Notes: a model not told the origin generated them from the letters alone. A DNA stretch of 64,000 nt from Bradyrhizobium erythrophlei (GCF_900142985.1 NZ_LT670849.1:6154501-6218500), one strand, 5' to 3'; counted from the stretch's first letter, positions 18,087 to 27,085 are shown. Translations and numbers: made by a program.

Positions 18087-18974
18087 ATGGCGTATCAACC
18101 CCATTCCAAAGTCATCATCACCTGCGCGATCACGGGCAATATCACCCGGCCGGAACAGTCGCCTTATCTGCCGATCACGCCGCAGCAGATCGCCGACAGC
18201 GCGCTGGAGGCGGCAGAGGCGGGCGCCTCGGTCGCCCATATTCACGTGCGCGATCCCGAGACCGGCCGCCCCTCGATGTCGATCGATCTCTATCGCGACG
18301 TGATGGGCCGCATCCGCGCGAAGAACTCCAGATTGATCATCAACCTGACCACGGGCCCGGGCGGGCGCTTCGTGCCGTCGGAGGAAGACCCGAAGGTTGC
18401 CGGTCCCGGCACCACGTTGATGGCGCCGGAAAAGCGCGTCGAGCATATCGAGCTCCTCAAGCCCGAGATTTGTACGCTCGATCTCAACACCATGAATTCC
18501 GGCGGCCAGGTCGTGATCAACACGCCGCCGAACGTTCGCAAGATGGCGGCGCGGATGCGCGCGGCCCGGGTGTTGCCGGAGATCGAGCTGTTTGATTCCG
18601 GCGACATTCATCTGGCGCGCGATCTGCTCGCGGACGGCACCTTGCAGGGGCCGCCGCTGTGCTCGCTGGTGCTCGGCGTCAAATACGGTTTCGACCCGTC
18701 GCCGGAAACCATGCTCTACGCCCGCAACCTGCTGCCGGAGGGGGCGACCTGGGCCGGGTTCGGCATTGGCCGCTCCGAATTTCCGATGGTGGCGCAGTCC
18801 TGGCTGCTCGGCGGCCATGTGCGTGTCGGCATGGAGGACAACCTCTATCTGTCCAAGGGCGTGCTCGCGAAAACCAATGCCGAGCTGGTGGCGCATGCCG
18901 CGCAAATCCTGAAAGACCTGGGCGCCACGGTTGCGACATCAGCCGAAGCACGGGCGATGCTCAAGCTTTCCTGA
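18087..18974 (+). CDS. BKACE family beta-keto acid cleavage enzyme (DUF849)
   Basis: 295 residues, TIM-barrel Zn enzyme that condenses a beta-keto acid with acetyl-CoA and releases acetoacetate plus a CoA ester (3-keto-5-aminohexanoate cleavage enzyme type). VIITCAITGN opens the barrel; AHIHVRDPETGRPS supplies H51 and H53 of the zinc site; NLTTGPGG, LDLNTMN, FDSGD and GFGIGRSEFPM are family blocks; HVRVGMEDNLYL supplies the C-terminal site. The keto-acid substrate varies across the family and neighbours do not indicate it here. A strong terminator follows. Confidence 0.88.
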   Translation: MAYQPHSKVIITCAITGNITRPEQSPYLPITPQQIADSALEAAEAGASVAHIHVRDPETGRPSMSIDLYRDVMGRIRAKNSRLIINLTTGPGGRFVPSEEDPKVAGPGTTLMAPEKRVEHIELLKPEICTLDLNTMNSGGQVVINTPPNVRKMAARMRAARVLPEIELFDSGDIHLARDLLADGTLQGPPLCSLVLGVKYGFDPSPETMLYARNLLPEGATWAGFGIGRSEFPMVAQSWLLGGHVRVGMEDNLYLSKGVLAKTNAELVAHAAQILKDLGATVATSAEARAMLKLS

Positions 18975-18993
18975 GCCCGCCCTCCAAAAGTCA

Positions 18994-19021
18994 AAGGGCG
19001 GTGTGCTGCCACACCGCCCTT
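18994..19021. terminator. Bidirectional terminator between convergent genes
   Basis: Perfect 12-bp arms AAGGGCGGTGTG and CACACCGCCCTT with loop CTGC, followed by TGCTTGTTTT. It lies between the BKACE gene and the convergent phosphoesterase gene. Confidence 0.85.
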
Positions 19022-19055
19022 GCTTGTTTTCCAACAGCGGGAGCTGTCGCAACGG

Positions 19056-21191
19056 TTAGCCGTTGCGGCCGTCCAGGATGCGGTCGAGAATCCGGTCGAT
19101 ATCGTTTCTGATATCCTTTCGCAGACCATCACGATCGTCGAAGTCGAACATATCCATGAGGTCGCCGATCGCCGGCATGTTGCGCGGCACGTAGCGATTG
19201 TCGTCCTCGTCCATGATCGGATTTGGCAGATTGTCGCGGCTGCGCGCGCTGAGCGGCTTCAGTCCCCAGTTGCGCTCGATGAACTTGGTGATCGAGACGT
19301 GGTCGTAATAGGTATGCACCACGCGACCGCCACGGGAGTACGGCGAGATCACGAGCAGCGGCACGCGCGGGCCGTCGCCGAAGAAATCGACCGGCTGGAT
19401 GAAGCCTGAATCGTAGAAACCGCCGCTTTCATCCCAGGTGACGATGATGGCGGTTTCAGCAAACAACTCCGGCTTGGCGCGGACCTGATCGACGATGTTG
19501 TCGAGCAGCGCCTCGAACAGGATCAGCTTGGACGATTGCGGATGACCGTCCGCCAGGCCGCTCGGCTTGACGAAGGCAACCGACGGCAACTGGTCGTTGG
19601 CGACGGCCGTGAAGAAATCGGTGATGTCTGCGGTGTGCGCCTTGATCTGGGCGGGATTGCCGTAAATCGAGGCGGCGTACTGCATCGGATTGCAGATCGG
19701 GCAGAACGCGTTGGGAAGGCCTGCCACTGCTTCATTGAAGCCACCGCCGTAATAGACCCAGGGCACGTTCTTCGCGTTCAGCGCATCGCCGATGGTCGGC
19801 AAGTTCTGCGGGGGAATGAAGAAGATGTCGCTGCCGTCCGCCGCCTGCTTGGGTGACAGCGGGTTCGCCGGCGTGCCGTTCGGGTGGTAGCCGGGGAAGA
19901 AGTTGTTGACCGCGTAGAAGGTGTTTGGCGCGCAGCTCGTGGCGGTGGAGGTCTTAAAGGGCAGCGTCGCCAGATAGCTGGTGATCTCCGTGACGCCAGG
20001 CTGCGTCGCGTCGGAGCAGTTCACATATTCGCCGAGCGCAGCTCCGGGGTCGTTCTGGTAGATGTTGTTGGAGCCGGGCACCGGGTTCGGATTCGCAACC
20101 AGCGAAATCTGAATCTGCGGCGGCAGACCGAGCAGCGATCCCGGCGCCTTCGGCGGCGGCTCGGGCTGGAAGCTGTTGGCGTTGAACACGCCATTTTCCG
20201 CGAACGTGTTGTTGAAGAAGTAGACGTCGCCGGTGCCGATCATGATGTGATTGGCGCCGGTGCCACCCATCACCGCCTGATGATAGTTGTCGGCAATCGA
20301 ATATTCCTGCGCGAGCCGCTTGAGCGTCGGCGCATCGCCCTGGTTCATATTGAAGAAGGCCATCGAGGTGCCCATGCCGGCTTCCGTCGGGCCGCGGAAG
20401 GTGGTCATGACGAAGGGCAGGAGATCGGCCAGACAGCCGCTCGGATTGTGCGCAGTCGCATGCGAGACGTTGCAATCCGATTGCTGCCACATCTGGAAGA
20501 AGCGATGGAACGTATCCTCGGTGTACGCGTCGTAGGGAAGACCGTGACCTTGTGCGTCCTTTGCGGTCTGTTGGAACGGACCGTTCGGCAGATTAAGTAC
20601 GTTGAGAATGCGCGTGTCGGGATTGCGGGCCGTGAGACTCGTTTCAGGCGTGAAGACGAAGCCTGCGGGAATCCCAGTAGTTTTGGCGGAACCAGTGGTC
20701 AGCAGCACCGCATCTTCGGCCTCGAGGCTCGGCTCTGCCGCCTGGGCGGCGGCAACAGTGGCGAAGGGCGGCGGGTTGGTGTCGCTGGCCACCAAAGGCA
20801 CACCGTTCAGGTCCGGCGGAGGCAGCGTGGTGTAAGCCGTCTTGCCGTTGTCCGGCGCGGAGGTGAAATAGTTGGGCTGCGGCGTGACCGTGAACTGCGC
20901 CGCCTGGCTGAAGTTCGGACCCGGCGTGCCATCCGCATTCACGATGCCCCGTGACAGGAGATTGTGAATGTGCTGGCCATTGCGCGGCCGGTACGTGCCA
21001 AAGGCGTGGTCGAAGCTGGAATTTTCGGCGAGCACGACGATCACATGCTTGATTGGGGTCGTGGTGTGGACGTGATCGGCGGCCTTGTCCGGATCGGCCG
21101 CGCCGGCATTCGTCGTGAGGGCGCCGAGCGCCGCGACGCCGGCCAGCAGTCCGATTTTTCGGTGGCGCAGCGTATACTTGGTTTGATGCAT
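19056..21191 (-). CDS. Secreted phosphoesterase, phospholipase C/acid phosphatase family
   Basis: 711 residues, alkaline-phosphatase superfamily (PF04185 type). A Lys/Arg-led signal peptide ends near residue 32 (KIGLLAGVAALGALTTNAGAA). The family opening KHVIVVLAENSSFDHAFGTYRP carries the metal-binding Glu-Asn; later blocks include GGTGANHIMIGTGD, VTWDESGGFYD and the C-terminal PLLVISPYSRGG and YDHVSITKFIERNWGL. It is probably periplasmic or extracellular and releases phosphate from phosphoesters; whether it acts on lipid or soluble esters is not shown. CTGTCAC repeats 43-75 bp upstream suggest control by PhoB. Confidence 0.85.
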   Translation of the reverse strand: MHQTKYTLRHRKIGLLAGVAALGALTTNAGAADPDKAADHVHTTTPIKHVIVVLAENSSFDHAFGTYRPRNGQHIHNLLSRGIVNADGTPGPNFSQAAQFTVTPQPNYFTSAPDNGKTAYTTLPPPDLNGVPLVASDTNPPPFATVAAAQAAEPSLEAEDAVLLTTGSAKTTGIPAGFVFTPETSLTARNPDTRILNVLNLPNGPFQQTAKDAQGHGLPYDAYTEDTFHRFFQMWQQSDCNVSHATAHNPSGCLADLLPFVMTTFRGPTEAGMGTSMAFFNMNQGDAPTLKRLAQEYSIADNYHQAVMGGTGANHIMIGTGDVYFFNNTFAENGVFNANSFQPEPPPKAPGSLLGLPPQIQISLVANPNPVPGSNNIYQNDPGAALGEYVNCSDATQPGVTEITSYLATLPFKTSTATSCAPNTFYAVNNFFPGYHPNGTPANPLSPKQAADGSDIFFIPPQNLPTIGDALNAKNVPWVYYGGGFNEAVAGLPNAFCPICNPMQYAASIYGNPAQIKAHTADITDFFTAVANDQLPSVAFVKPSGLADGHPQSSKLILFEALLDNIVDQVRAKPELFAETAIIVTWDESGGFYDSGFIQPVDFFGDGPRVPLLVISPYSRGGRVVHTYYDHVSITKFIERNWGLKPLSARSRDNLPNPIMDEDDNRYVPRNMPAIGDLMDMFDFDDRDGLRKDIRNDIDRILDRILDGRNG

Positions 21192-21233
21192 CTTGGTTCT
21201 CCGCAGTTGAAAATGGCGGGGAACCTACCGATG

Positions 21234-21266
21234 CGGCGTGACAGTTTATTCGAAACGGCGTGACAG
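21234..21266 (-). promoter_or_regulatory. PhoB-like direct half-sites upstream of the phosphoesterase gene
   Basis: On the minus strand CTGTCACGCCG occurs twice exactly, 22 bp apart (21266-21256 and 21244-21234), 43-75 bp before the ATG at 21191. CTGTCAC differs in one base from the PhoB half-site CTGTCAT, whose repeats normally recur every 11 bp. The phase fits two helical turns but the middle unit does not match. Confidence 0.5.
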
Positions 21267-21330
21267 CTTTGATTATGTCACCGAACATAAGAATATGTTG
21301 GCGACATAAGTCGACGCGCGCGCAAAGCGC

Positions 21331-22020
21331 TCAGTTTTTCAGCTTTTCCGCACGGCGGATCGTGCTGGATGCGGTCTCGGTCCGCGCCGGCGTCCGGTTT
21401 GCCGCCGTCAGCATCATGGCGCAGGCGTCAACGATGCGTTCGATCAATGCCTCGACGTTGTCGAGGTCGCATTTGCCTTCCGATAATTTCGTCAGGCGTT
21501 CGGTATCGCGAATGGTTTGATGCGCCATTGCGAGCGCGAAGTGCAGGCCCCAATAAAGGTCGGCGTCGTCGCAATCGGGCAGGGCGCGCCGTATCGCGGC
21601 GGCGAACTTCCGCAAGTGATCGATTTCGCGATTCTTGATGCGGCGGATCGGCGGCACCGATTCGATCGAGGCGCGGATCATAAAATGCGCGGCGGTGGAT
21701 TGCTGGTTGTCCGGACCGAGGCACCCGCGCAGGGTCGGGCCGACTAGCGCGCGCAGGATCGCCTTGACGTCGGCGCGTCCATTGCCGGCGGTTTCGGCTT
21801 CCTTCAGCTCGGTGAGCCGCGCGCGGTTGGTGGCGACGCCGCGGGTGACGAAGAGTTCGGCGATCAGTGCGTCCTTGGAACCGAAGTGATAGTTCACCGC
21901 CGCGAGATTGACGCCGGCCGCCGCCACGATGTCGCGCAGCGTCACCTCGCCGAAGCCACGCTCGGCGTAAAGGCGCTCGGCGGCGTCGAGGATCGAGGCG
22001 CGGGTCTGGTCTGACGGCAT
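21331..22020 (-). CDS. TetR-family transcriptional regulator
   Basis: 229 residues from ATG at 22020 (MPSDQTRASILDAAERLYAE); the frame extends further upstream but would run through the predicted operator. Helix-turn-helix: LYAERGFGEVTLRDIVAAAGVNLAAVNYHFGSKDALI, residues 17-55, a very regular TetR N-terminus. The C-terminal ligand domain (about 80-215) has ALVGPTLR and IDHLRKFAAAIRRAL and resembles TetR proteins next to acyl-CoA genes. It is divergent from the acyl-CoA dehydrogenase and probably represses it and itself through the palindrome at 22042-22059. Confidence 0.9.
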   Translation of the reverse strand: MPSDQTRASILDAAERLYAERGFGEVTLRDIVAAAGVNLAAVNYHFGSKDALIAELFVTRGVATNRARLTELKEAETAGNGRADVKAILRALVGPTLRGCLGPDNQQSTAAHFMIRASIESVPPIRRIKNREIDHLRKFAAAIRRALPDCDDADLYWGLHFALAMAHQTIRDTERLTKLSEGKCDLDNVEALIERIVDACAMMLTAANRTPARTETASSTIRRAEKLKN

Positions 22021-22041
22021 GACGGCTTTGCGGGGTTGCAA

Positions 22042-22072
22042 TTCAAACAGTTGTATGAAACTATGGTTTGAA
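22042..22072. promoter_or_regulatory. TetR-type operator candidate in the divergent promoter
   Basis: TTCAaACAgTTGTaTGAA at 22042-22059 is an 18-bp palindrome of the TTCAnACA/TGTnTGAA form, 22 bp upstream of the TetR start. A further GTTTGAA at 22066-22072 pairs with TTCAAAC at 22042-22048. Position and symmetry fit an autoregulatory site. Confidence 0.55.
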
Positions 22073-22219
22073 CGCGGCCATGTCAATGCGCCAGATATCC
22101 GGCTTCACCGCCGGATCGACGTCGCGCTTTGTTGTGGTCTCGCGAAAACTCTTGCCGAGAACCGGCGGCGGGCAGAGAGTCGCCGCCAATCAATTCACCT
22201 AAAATGACGGGGAACGCCA

Positions 22220-23455
22220 ATGGACTTCACGATGTCGGAACGCCAGCACGAATGGCTTGGCCGTGTGCAGTCATTCATGAAGAACCACGTCCGCCCTGCG
22301 GTGCCGGTCTACCGGAAGCAGGACGAGGAGGGGCCGCGCTGGAAGGTCATTCCGGTCGTCGAGGAACTGAAGAAGAAGGCGCGCGCCGAAGGCCTCTGGA
22401 ACATGTTCATGCCGCCGTCCTCGCATGAGGATGACGAATTCCGCGGTGCGGGATTGTCCAATCTCGAATATGCGCCGCTCGCCGAAGAGATGGGCCATAT
22501 CGGCTGGGCCTCGGAAGTGTTCAATTGCTCGGCGCCCGATACCGGCAATATGGAAGTGTTCATCCGCTACGGCACCAAGGAACAGAAGCGGAAATGGCTG
22601 CGCCCCCTGATGGACGGGGAAATCCGTTCCGCCTTCCTGATGACCGAACCGGCGGTGGCTTCTTCCGACGCCACCAATATCGAGACCCGGATCGAGCGCG
22701 ACGGCGATCACTACGTCATCAACGGCCGCAAATGGTGGTCGTCCGGTGTCGGCGATCCCCGCTGCAAGATCGCGATCCTGATGGGCAAGACCGACCCGAA
22801 GGCGGCAAAACATCAGCAGCAGTCGCAAATCCTGGTGCCGCTGGATTCACCCGGCATCACCATTGAGAAGCTCCTGCCGGTGTTCGGTTTCGACGACGCG
22901 CCGCACGGCCACGCGCAAGTACTGCTCGAGAACGTCCGCGTGCCCGCCAGCAACATGCTGCTTGGCGAGGGCCGGGGTTTTGAAATCGCGCAAGGCCGGC
23001 TCGGGCCGGGCCGCATCCATCACTGCATGCGCACCATCGGCAAGGCAGAAGAAGCGCTGGAAAAGATGGTGAAGCGGCTGTCGTCGCGCACCGCTTTCGG
23101 CAAGAAGATCATCGAATATTCGATCTGGGAGCAGCGCATTGCAGAAGCCCGCACCGAGATCGAGATGAATCGTCTGTTGTGCCTGAAGGCCGCCGACATG
23201 ATGGACAAGGTCGGCAACAAGACCGCCCAACTCGAAATCGCCATGATCAAGGTCGCCGCGCCCAATATGGCGCTCAAGATCATCGACCAGGCGATCCAGG
23301 CCTTTGGCGCCGCCGGCGTGTCCGACGACGCTGGCCTGGCGCGGGATTATGCCTCGATGCGCACGATGCGGTTGGCGGATGGTCCGGACGAAGTGCATAA
23401 TCGCGCCATTGCAAGGCTCGAACTTCGGAAGTATGCCAACGCTCCGAACTCATAA
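22220..23455 (+). CDS. Acyl-CoA dehydrogenase, ACAD10/11 type
   Basis: 411 residues, FAD-dependent. The central FAD/substrate loop is [17 protein letters not shown] and the beta-domain has [18 protein letters not shown]. The C-terminal helical bundle has [17 protein letters not shown] and SRTAFGKKI, ending with [29 protein letters not shown] and SDATNIET are typical of the ACAD10/11 group, which in known cases eliminates phosphate from 4-phosphooxyacyl-CoA. The next gene, 39 bp on, is the matching aminoglycoside-phosphotransferase-like kinase. It is divergent from a TetR gene that likely controls it. Confidence 0.9.
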   Translation: MDFTMSERQHEWLGRVQSFMKNHVRPAVPVYRKQDEEGPRWKVIPVVEELKKKARAEGLWNMFMPPSSHEDDEFRGAGLSNLEYAPLAEEMGHIGWASEVFNCSAPDTGNMEVFIRYGTKEQKRKWLRPLMDGEIRSAFLMTEPAVASSDATNIETRIERDGDHYVINGRKWWSSGVGDPRCKIAILMGKTDPKAAKHQQQSQILVPLDSPGITIEKLLPVFGFDDAPHGHAQVLLENVRVPASNMLLGEGRGFEIAQGRLGPGRIHHCMRTIGKAEEALEKMVKRLSSRTAFGKKIIEYSIWEQRIAEARTEIEMNRLLCLKAADMMDKVGNKTAQLEIAMIKVAAPNMALKIIDQAIQAFGAAGVSDDAGLARDYASMRTMRLADGPDEVHNRAIARLELRKYANAPNS

Positions 23456-23466
23456 TCAGCGCCCTC

Positions 23467-23485
23467 GGGGGCGCGCCCCCGGGGG
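23467..23485. repeat. Overlapping GC-only palindromes between dehydrogenase and kinase genes
   Basis: GGGGGCGCGCCCCC (23467-23480) is self-complementary and overlaps CCCCCGGGGG (23476-23485). In the 39-bp intercistronic gap this would form a very stable RNA hairpin that could tune expression of the second gene or set a processing site. Confidence 0.6.
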
Positions 23486-23494
23486 AAACTGACC

Positions 23495-24553
23495 GTGGCC
23501 GAAGGCGTCAGGAACGACGAAGAGTTTTCCGGAACCAAGCCGGTCGAGGAACGGCACCGGATCGACGAGGTGCGCCTCCATGACTGGATGGCGCAGCATG
23601 TCGAGGGCTTTCAGGGGCCGCTGACCGTCCTGCAATTCAAGGGCGGCCAGTCGAACCCGACCTACCGGCTCAATACGCCCTCGCGTTCCTATGTGATGCG
23701 GCGCAAGCCGTTCGGGAAACTGCTGCCGTCGGCGCATGCGGTCGATCGCGAATTTCGCGTCATCTCCGCGCTCGGCAAGCAGGGCTTTCCGGTCGCGAAA
23801 GCCTGTGCGCTCTGCACCGACAATGCCGTGATTGGCGCGGCCTTCTACATCATGTCGATGGAGGAGGGGCGGGTGTTCTGGGATCCGACGTTGCCGGCGC
23901 AGCCGCCCGCGACGCGTCATGCGATCTTCAAGGACAAGATCGAGACGCTCGCCAAACTCCACACCTACGATCCGCAGGCCATCGGCCTTGGCGAGTTTGG
24001 CAAGCCCGGCAATTATTTTGCGCGCCAGGTCGATCGCTGGACCAAGCAGTACCGCGCCTCGGAGACCCAGCACATCGAGGAAGTCGAGAAGCTGATCGAG
24101 TGGCTGCCGCGCACCGTACCGCAACAGGAGCGCGTCTCGATCGTTCACGGCGACTATCGCCTCGACAACATGATCTTCCACCCGACCGAGCCGCGGGTGA
24201 TTGCGGTGCTGGACTGGGAGCTGTCGACGCTCGGCGATCCCATGGCCGACTTCACCTATCTGTTGATGCAGTGGACGATGCCGGGTCTCGCCAACGCCGA
24301 CTTCAGGGCGCTGAACATTCCGACGCTGGAAGAAGCCGCCAAGATCTATTGCGACGTCACCGGCAGCGCGGTGCCCGATCTCAACTGGTACTTTTCCTAC
24401 AATCTGTTTCGGCTCGCCTGCATCACGCAAGGCATCGCCGGACGCATCCGCGACGGCACCGCGGCGAGCGCCAAGGCCAAGGAGTCGGCGGCGCGCACCG
24501 TGCCGCTGTCGAAGGCTTCCTGGGGCTACGCGCAGAAAGCGGGCGCGGTGTAA
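23495..24553 (+). CDS. Phosphotransferase (APH/ACAD10-like acyl-CoA kinase)
   Basis: 352 residues with a GTG start. Kinase-like fold: QFKGGQSNPTYRL as the nucleotide loop, SYVMRRKPFGKLLPSAH with the ATP-contacting lysine, the Brenner motif VHGDYRLDNMIFHP and VLDWELSTLGDPMADF with the metal-binding Asp. This is the family fused to the dehydrogenase in ACAD10/ACAD11 and paired with it in bacterial 4-hydroxyacid pathways (levulinate). It probably phosphorylates a 4-hydroxyacyl-CoA for the dehydrogenase encoded just upstream. Aminoglycoside resistance is very unlikely in this context. Confidence 0.85.
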   Translation: MAEGVRNDEEFSGTKPVEERHRIDEVRLHDWMAQHVEGFQGPLTVLQFKGGQSNPTYRLNTPSRSYVMRRKPFGKLLPSAHAVDREFRVISALGKQGFPVAKACALCTDNAVIGAAFYIMSMEEGRVFWDPTLPAQPPATRHAIFKDKIETLAKLHTYDPQAIGLGEFGKPGNYFARQVDRWTKQYRASETQHIEEVEKLIEWLPRTVPQQERVSIVHGDYRLDNMIFHPTEPRVIAVLDWELSTLGDPMADFTYLLMQWTMPGLANADFRALNIPTLEEAAKIYCDVTGSAVPDLNWYFSYNLFRLACITQGIAGRIRDGTAASAKAKESAARTVPLSKASWGYAQKAGAV

Positions 24554-24570
24554 TACCGCGCCCATACTGA

Positions 24571-25998
24571 TCAACGCCACTTCGCTCGTTCGCGAATTCC
24601 GGCCAGCGCCGTCCGCGCGCCAGTGATCACTTCGGCCGTATCGAGCGCCAAAAGCTTGCCGCCCCGCTTGAGGATGCGGCCGTCGACCACGACGGAGTCG
24701 ACGTTTTCCGGTCCGGTCGCTTCCAGAACCAGATGCGCCGGATCGGTCACGACCGCCATGTTGAGCGCGTTGGGGCTGATCATGATCAGGTCCGCGCGTT
24801 TTCCCGGCTTGAGCGAGCCGACCTGGTCTTCGATCCCCATGGCGCGCGCGCCCTCGATGGTGCCGAGTTCGAGCGCCCTTCGCGCCGTCATCTTGAACTC
24901 GCTTTCGGCCCGCGCATTTTCGGAATCCCGCGCAAGCTTCAGCACGCCGAACATGTTGGAGCTTCCGGTCAGGGCCGAGGTGTCGATCGAGATTCCGATC
25001 GGGATGCGCTTGGCCAATATTTCGGAGATCGGCGGATAGCCGTAGCCGATCCGCAGCTCAGATCCGGGCGAGGTTGAAATCGAGGCGCCTGTCTCCTCGA
25101 TCATGTCGAGTTCCGCCGGCGTGACGGCGAGCGCATGGACCAGTTGAACGTCCTTGCCCATTAATTTTGATTTGTAGAGAAGCTCGACCTGGTTGACGGC
25201 GCGATGCGCGGCTGCCGCCACATGCACGGTGATCGGCAGGCCGAGCTTGCGGGCATTGTCGAATTCCGGCTGGTAGACTTCCGGCTTGATGGGACCTGCG
25301 CGAAATTGCCCGCGCCAGCCCATGCCGAGCGTCAACAGCCCCTCGTTGGAATAGCTCTTCCAGTTTTTGGCCAGCGTTTCGATCGGCGCCTGATCGGCCG
25401 ATTGGGTGTCGGGCAGGCCTTGCGGCCAACCGCAGGAATGGCGGGCGCGGATGCCAGCCAAGCTAAGCGCGCGAATATCGGCCTCCGCATGCGCCGTGCT
25501 TCGCACATTGTGACACCAGGAGTGCACGAAGGTCATGCCGGAGTTGATGGCCTCGGCCGCCGAAAGCCGCGTGCTCTGGAAAATATCGTCCGGCGTCATC
25601 TGCTGGCCGAAGCGGGCCACCGTCGGGAAATAGCCTTCTTCCTGCTTGTCGCCGGCAAAGCTGCGAAAGATCGTATTCCACATATGCCAGTGGGTCTCGA
25701 CGAGGCCCGGCATCACGATCATGCCGCTGCCGTCGATCGTCTCGCCGCCACTGACGCCCTGGCCGACGGCGACAATCTCGCCATTTCTCACATGCACCGA
25801 ACCGCTGGTGAAGTCGCCGAAGTCGCGCTCCATCGTCATCACATAGGCGTTGGTGATGGTGAATTCGCCGCGCGCGGGAAGCCGCGGCGAGGCGGTTTCA
25901 CCGCGCGGCGTCTGCGCCATCAGCGACGGCGAGAGCAGCCCCGTTGCGCCCAACGCGGCCGCGCCGCGAATGAAATTTCGCCTGCAAATCTCGCACAT
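24571..25998 (-). CDS. Tat-exported amidohydrolase (TRZ/chlorohydrolase-like)
   Basis: 475 residues. A Tat-type leader CRRNFIRGAAALGATGLLSP has the twin arginines followed by a hydrophobic run and an ALMAQ-like cleavage region. The amidohydrolase barrel has VETHWHMWNT (HxH), HVAAAAHRAV (barrel His), LVHALAVT and the Asp in ISIDTSALTG; PGKRADLIMI is the usual C-terminal return to the composite domain. It is convergent with the kinase gene (17 bp between stops). Its 5' end shares a divergent region rich in TGTCACA elements with a membrane protein gene. Substrate unknown. Confidence 0.82.
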   Translation of the reverse strand: MCEICRRNFIRGAAALGATGLLSPSLMAQTPRGETASPRLPARGEFTITNAYVMTMERDFGDFTSGSVHVRNGEIVAVGQGVSGGETIDGSGMIVMPGLVETHWHMWNTIFRSFAGDKQEEGYFPTVARFGQQMTPDDIFQSTRLSAAEAINSGMTFVHSWCHNVRSTAHAEADIRALSLAGIRARHSCGWPQGLPDTQSADQAPIETLAKNWKSYSNEGLLTLGMGWRGQFRAGPIKPEVYQPEFDNARKLGLPITVHVAAAAHRAVNQVELLYKSKLMGKDVQLVHALAVTPAELDMIEETGASISTSPGSELRIGYGYPPISEILAKRIPIGISIDTSALTGSSNMFGVLKLARDSENARAESEFKMTARRALELGTIEGARAMGIEDQVGSLKPGKRADLIMISPNALNMAVVTDPAHLVLEATGPENVDSVVVDGRILKRGGKLLALDTAEVITGARTALAGIRERAKWR

Positions 25999-26154
25999 AG
26001 CCCCTCCCGGAAGGATCGGCGTATCGCCGACCGCAAATGACGGATTTGGTTTGGATGTCCGTCGTTGGAGGGGATTGTGACACCAAATGGCGGCCGTGAC
26101 GACCGGCTTTGGCCCATCGGTGCAGCCGTCATGCCCCAGCCTGGCGGCCGCCGG

Positions 26155-26197
26155 CTGTCACAAATCTCCTGTCGTGATTCGCCATATTTTGTGACAG
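26155..26197. promoter_or_regulatory. Inverted repeat in the divergent promoter of amidohydrolase and membrane protein
   Basis: Perfect 10-bp arms CTGTCACAAA (26155-26164) and TTTGTGACAG (26188-26197) separated by 23 bp. A third TTGTGACA lies near 26075. The site is 16-58 bp from the upstream start codon of the membrane protein, a likely position for a shared regulator. Confidence 0.5.
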
Positions 26198-26242
26198 AAT
26201 TAATACGGATAGATGTCGGTTCGATTAAATACGGAGCCGTTG

Positions 26243-27085
26243 ATGAGACTGGAATCTCGGGCGCAGCCACGTTCCCTGGCGTGGTCCAACCCTTTGTCGT
26301 GGTGGTGGGCGATGCTGACGCTGGTCAGCGGCGTCAATATCGCAGCCTGGATCCTGATGTACAGCGAGCTTCACGCCGCCGGTACTTCCGGCCACGTGCC
26401 CGGCATGGAGATCATGCTCCTGCTCAGCGCCGCTTATGTCTTTGGCTGCGCCTTCCGCTCGATGTTGCCGCGCGCCGATGTGCAGCGGATCTGTTTGTTC
26501 GACACCTGGCTGTCGAGCGTTGCGCTCGGCCGTTCGGTCGCGACCGTGGCCGAAGTGGCCTTCGCCGCGCAGTGGACCATGATCCTGTTGCAACTGGGAC
26601 AGATGTCGGGGGCCGAGACCGCGTTGAACGCGGCGTGGGTGATCGTGCCGCTGATCCTGATTGCGGAATGCTTTTCGTGGTACGCGGTCGTGACGACGAA
26701 ATATCTTTACAACGCCATCGAGAATTCGCTCTGGGCGGTTGCATTCTTCATCGCGGGCGTCGGGCTTTGCCGATTGTTGCCGGAGTTCAACGGCGCCGTG
26801 CGCGTGGCGCTCGGTGTCGCGGTGGTCGGCATCGCATTTTACATCGTGTTTCTGATCACGGTCGACGTGCCGATGTATCTGAAGCGTTGGCGGGCGGATG
26901 TCGCCGGCGGTAACAAGATGTTGAGTCCGCTGGAGGGACTTCGCGACGTCAGCACGCGCTGGATCGTGACGCACGACATTTCGGAGTGGCGGGAAGAAAT
27001 CGCATGGATGTCGCTCTATTTCAGCGCTGCTGTGTGGGCGAGCCTCGCGCTGTGCGTGTTCTACGCAGCAGAGTTCCGGTTCTGA
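26243..27085 (+). CDS. Multispanning membrane protein, unknown function
   Basis: About 280 residues from ATG at 26243, which has a GGAG site 8 nt upstream; an in-frame ATG at 26213 is weaker. About seven hydrophobic segments: WWWAMLTLVSGVNIAAWILM, MLLLSAAYVFGCAF, FAAQWTMILLQLG, AWVIVPLILIAECFSWYAVV, WAVAFFIAGVGLC, LGVAVVGIAFYIVFLITVD and AAVWASLALCVFYAAE. Conserved-looking polar positions include RSMLPRADVQRICLFD and THDISEWREEIAWMSLYFS. Family not recognised. Divergent from the Tat amidohydrolase; a repeat cluster begins at its stop codon. Confidence 0.75.
   Translation: MRLESRAQPRSLAWSNPLSWWWAMLTLVSGVNIAAWILMYSELHAAGTSGHVPGMEIMLLLSAAYVFGCAFRSMLPRADVQRICLFDTWLSSVALGRSVATVAEVAFAAQWTMILLQLGQMSGAETALNAAWVIVPLILIAECFSWYAVVTTKYLYNAIENSLWAVAFFIAGVGLCRLLPEFNGAVRVALGVAVVGIAFYIVFLITVDVPMYLKRWRADVAGGNKMLSPLEGLRDVSTRWIVTHDISEWREEIAWMSLYFSAAVWASLALCVFYAAEFRF

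Noticed and set aside
23456..24580. 374-codon minus-strand ORF opposite the kinase gene
   Set aside because: The plus strand carries the Brenner motif HGDYRLDN and metal loop; the antisense has none.
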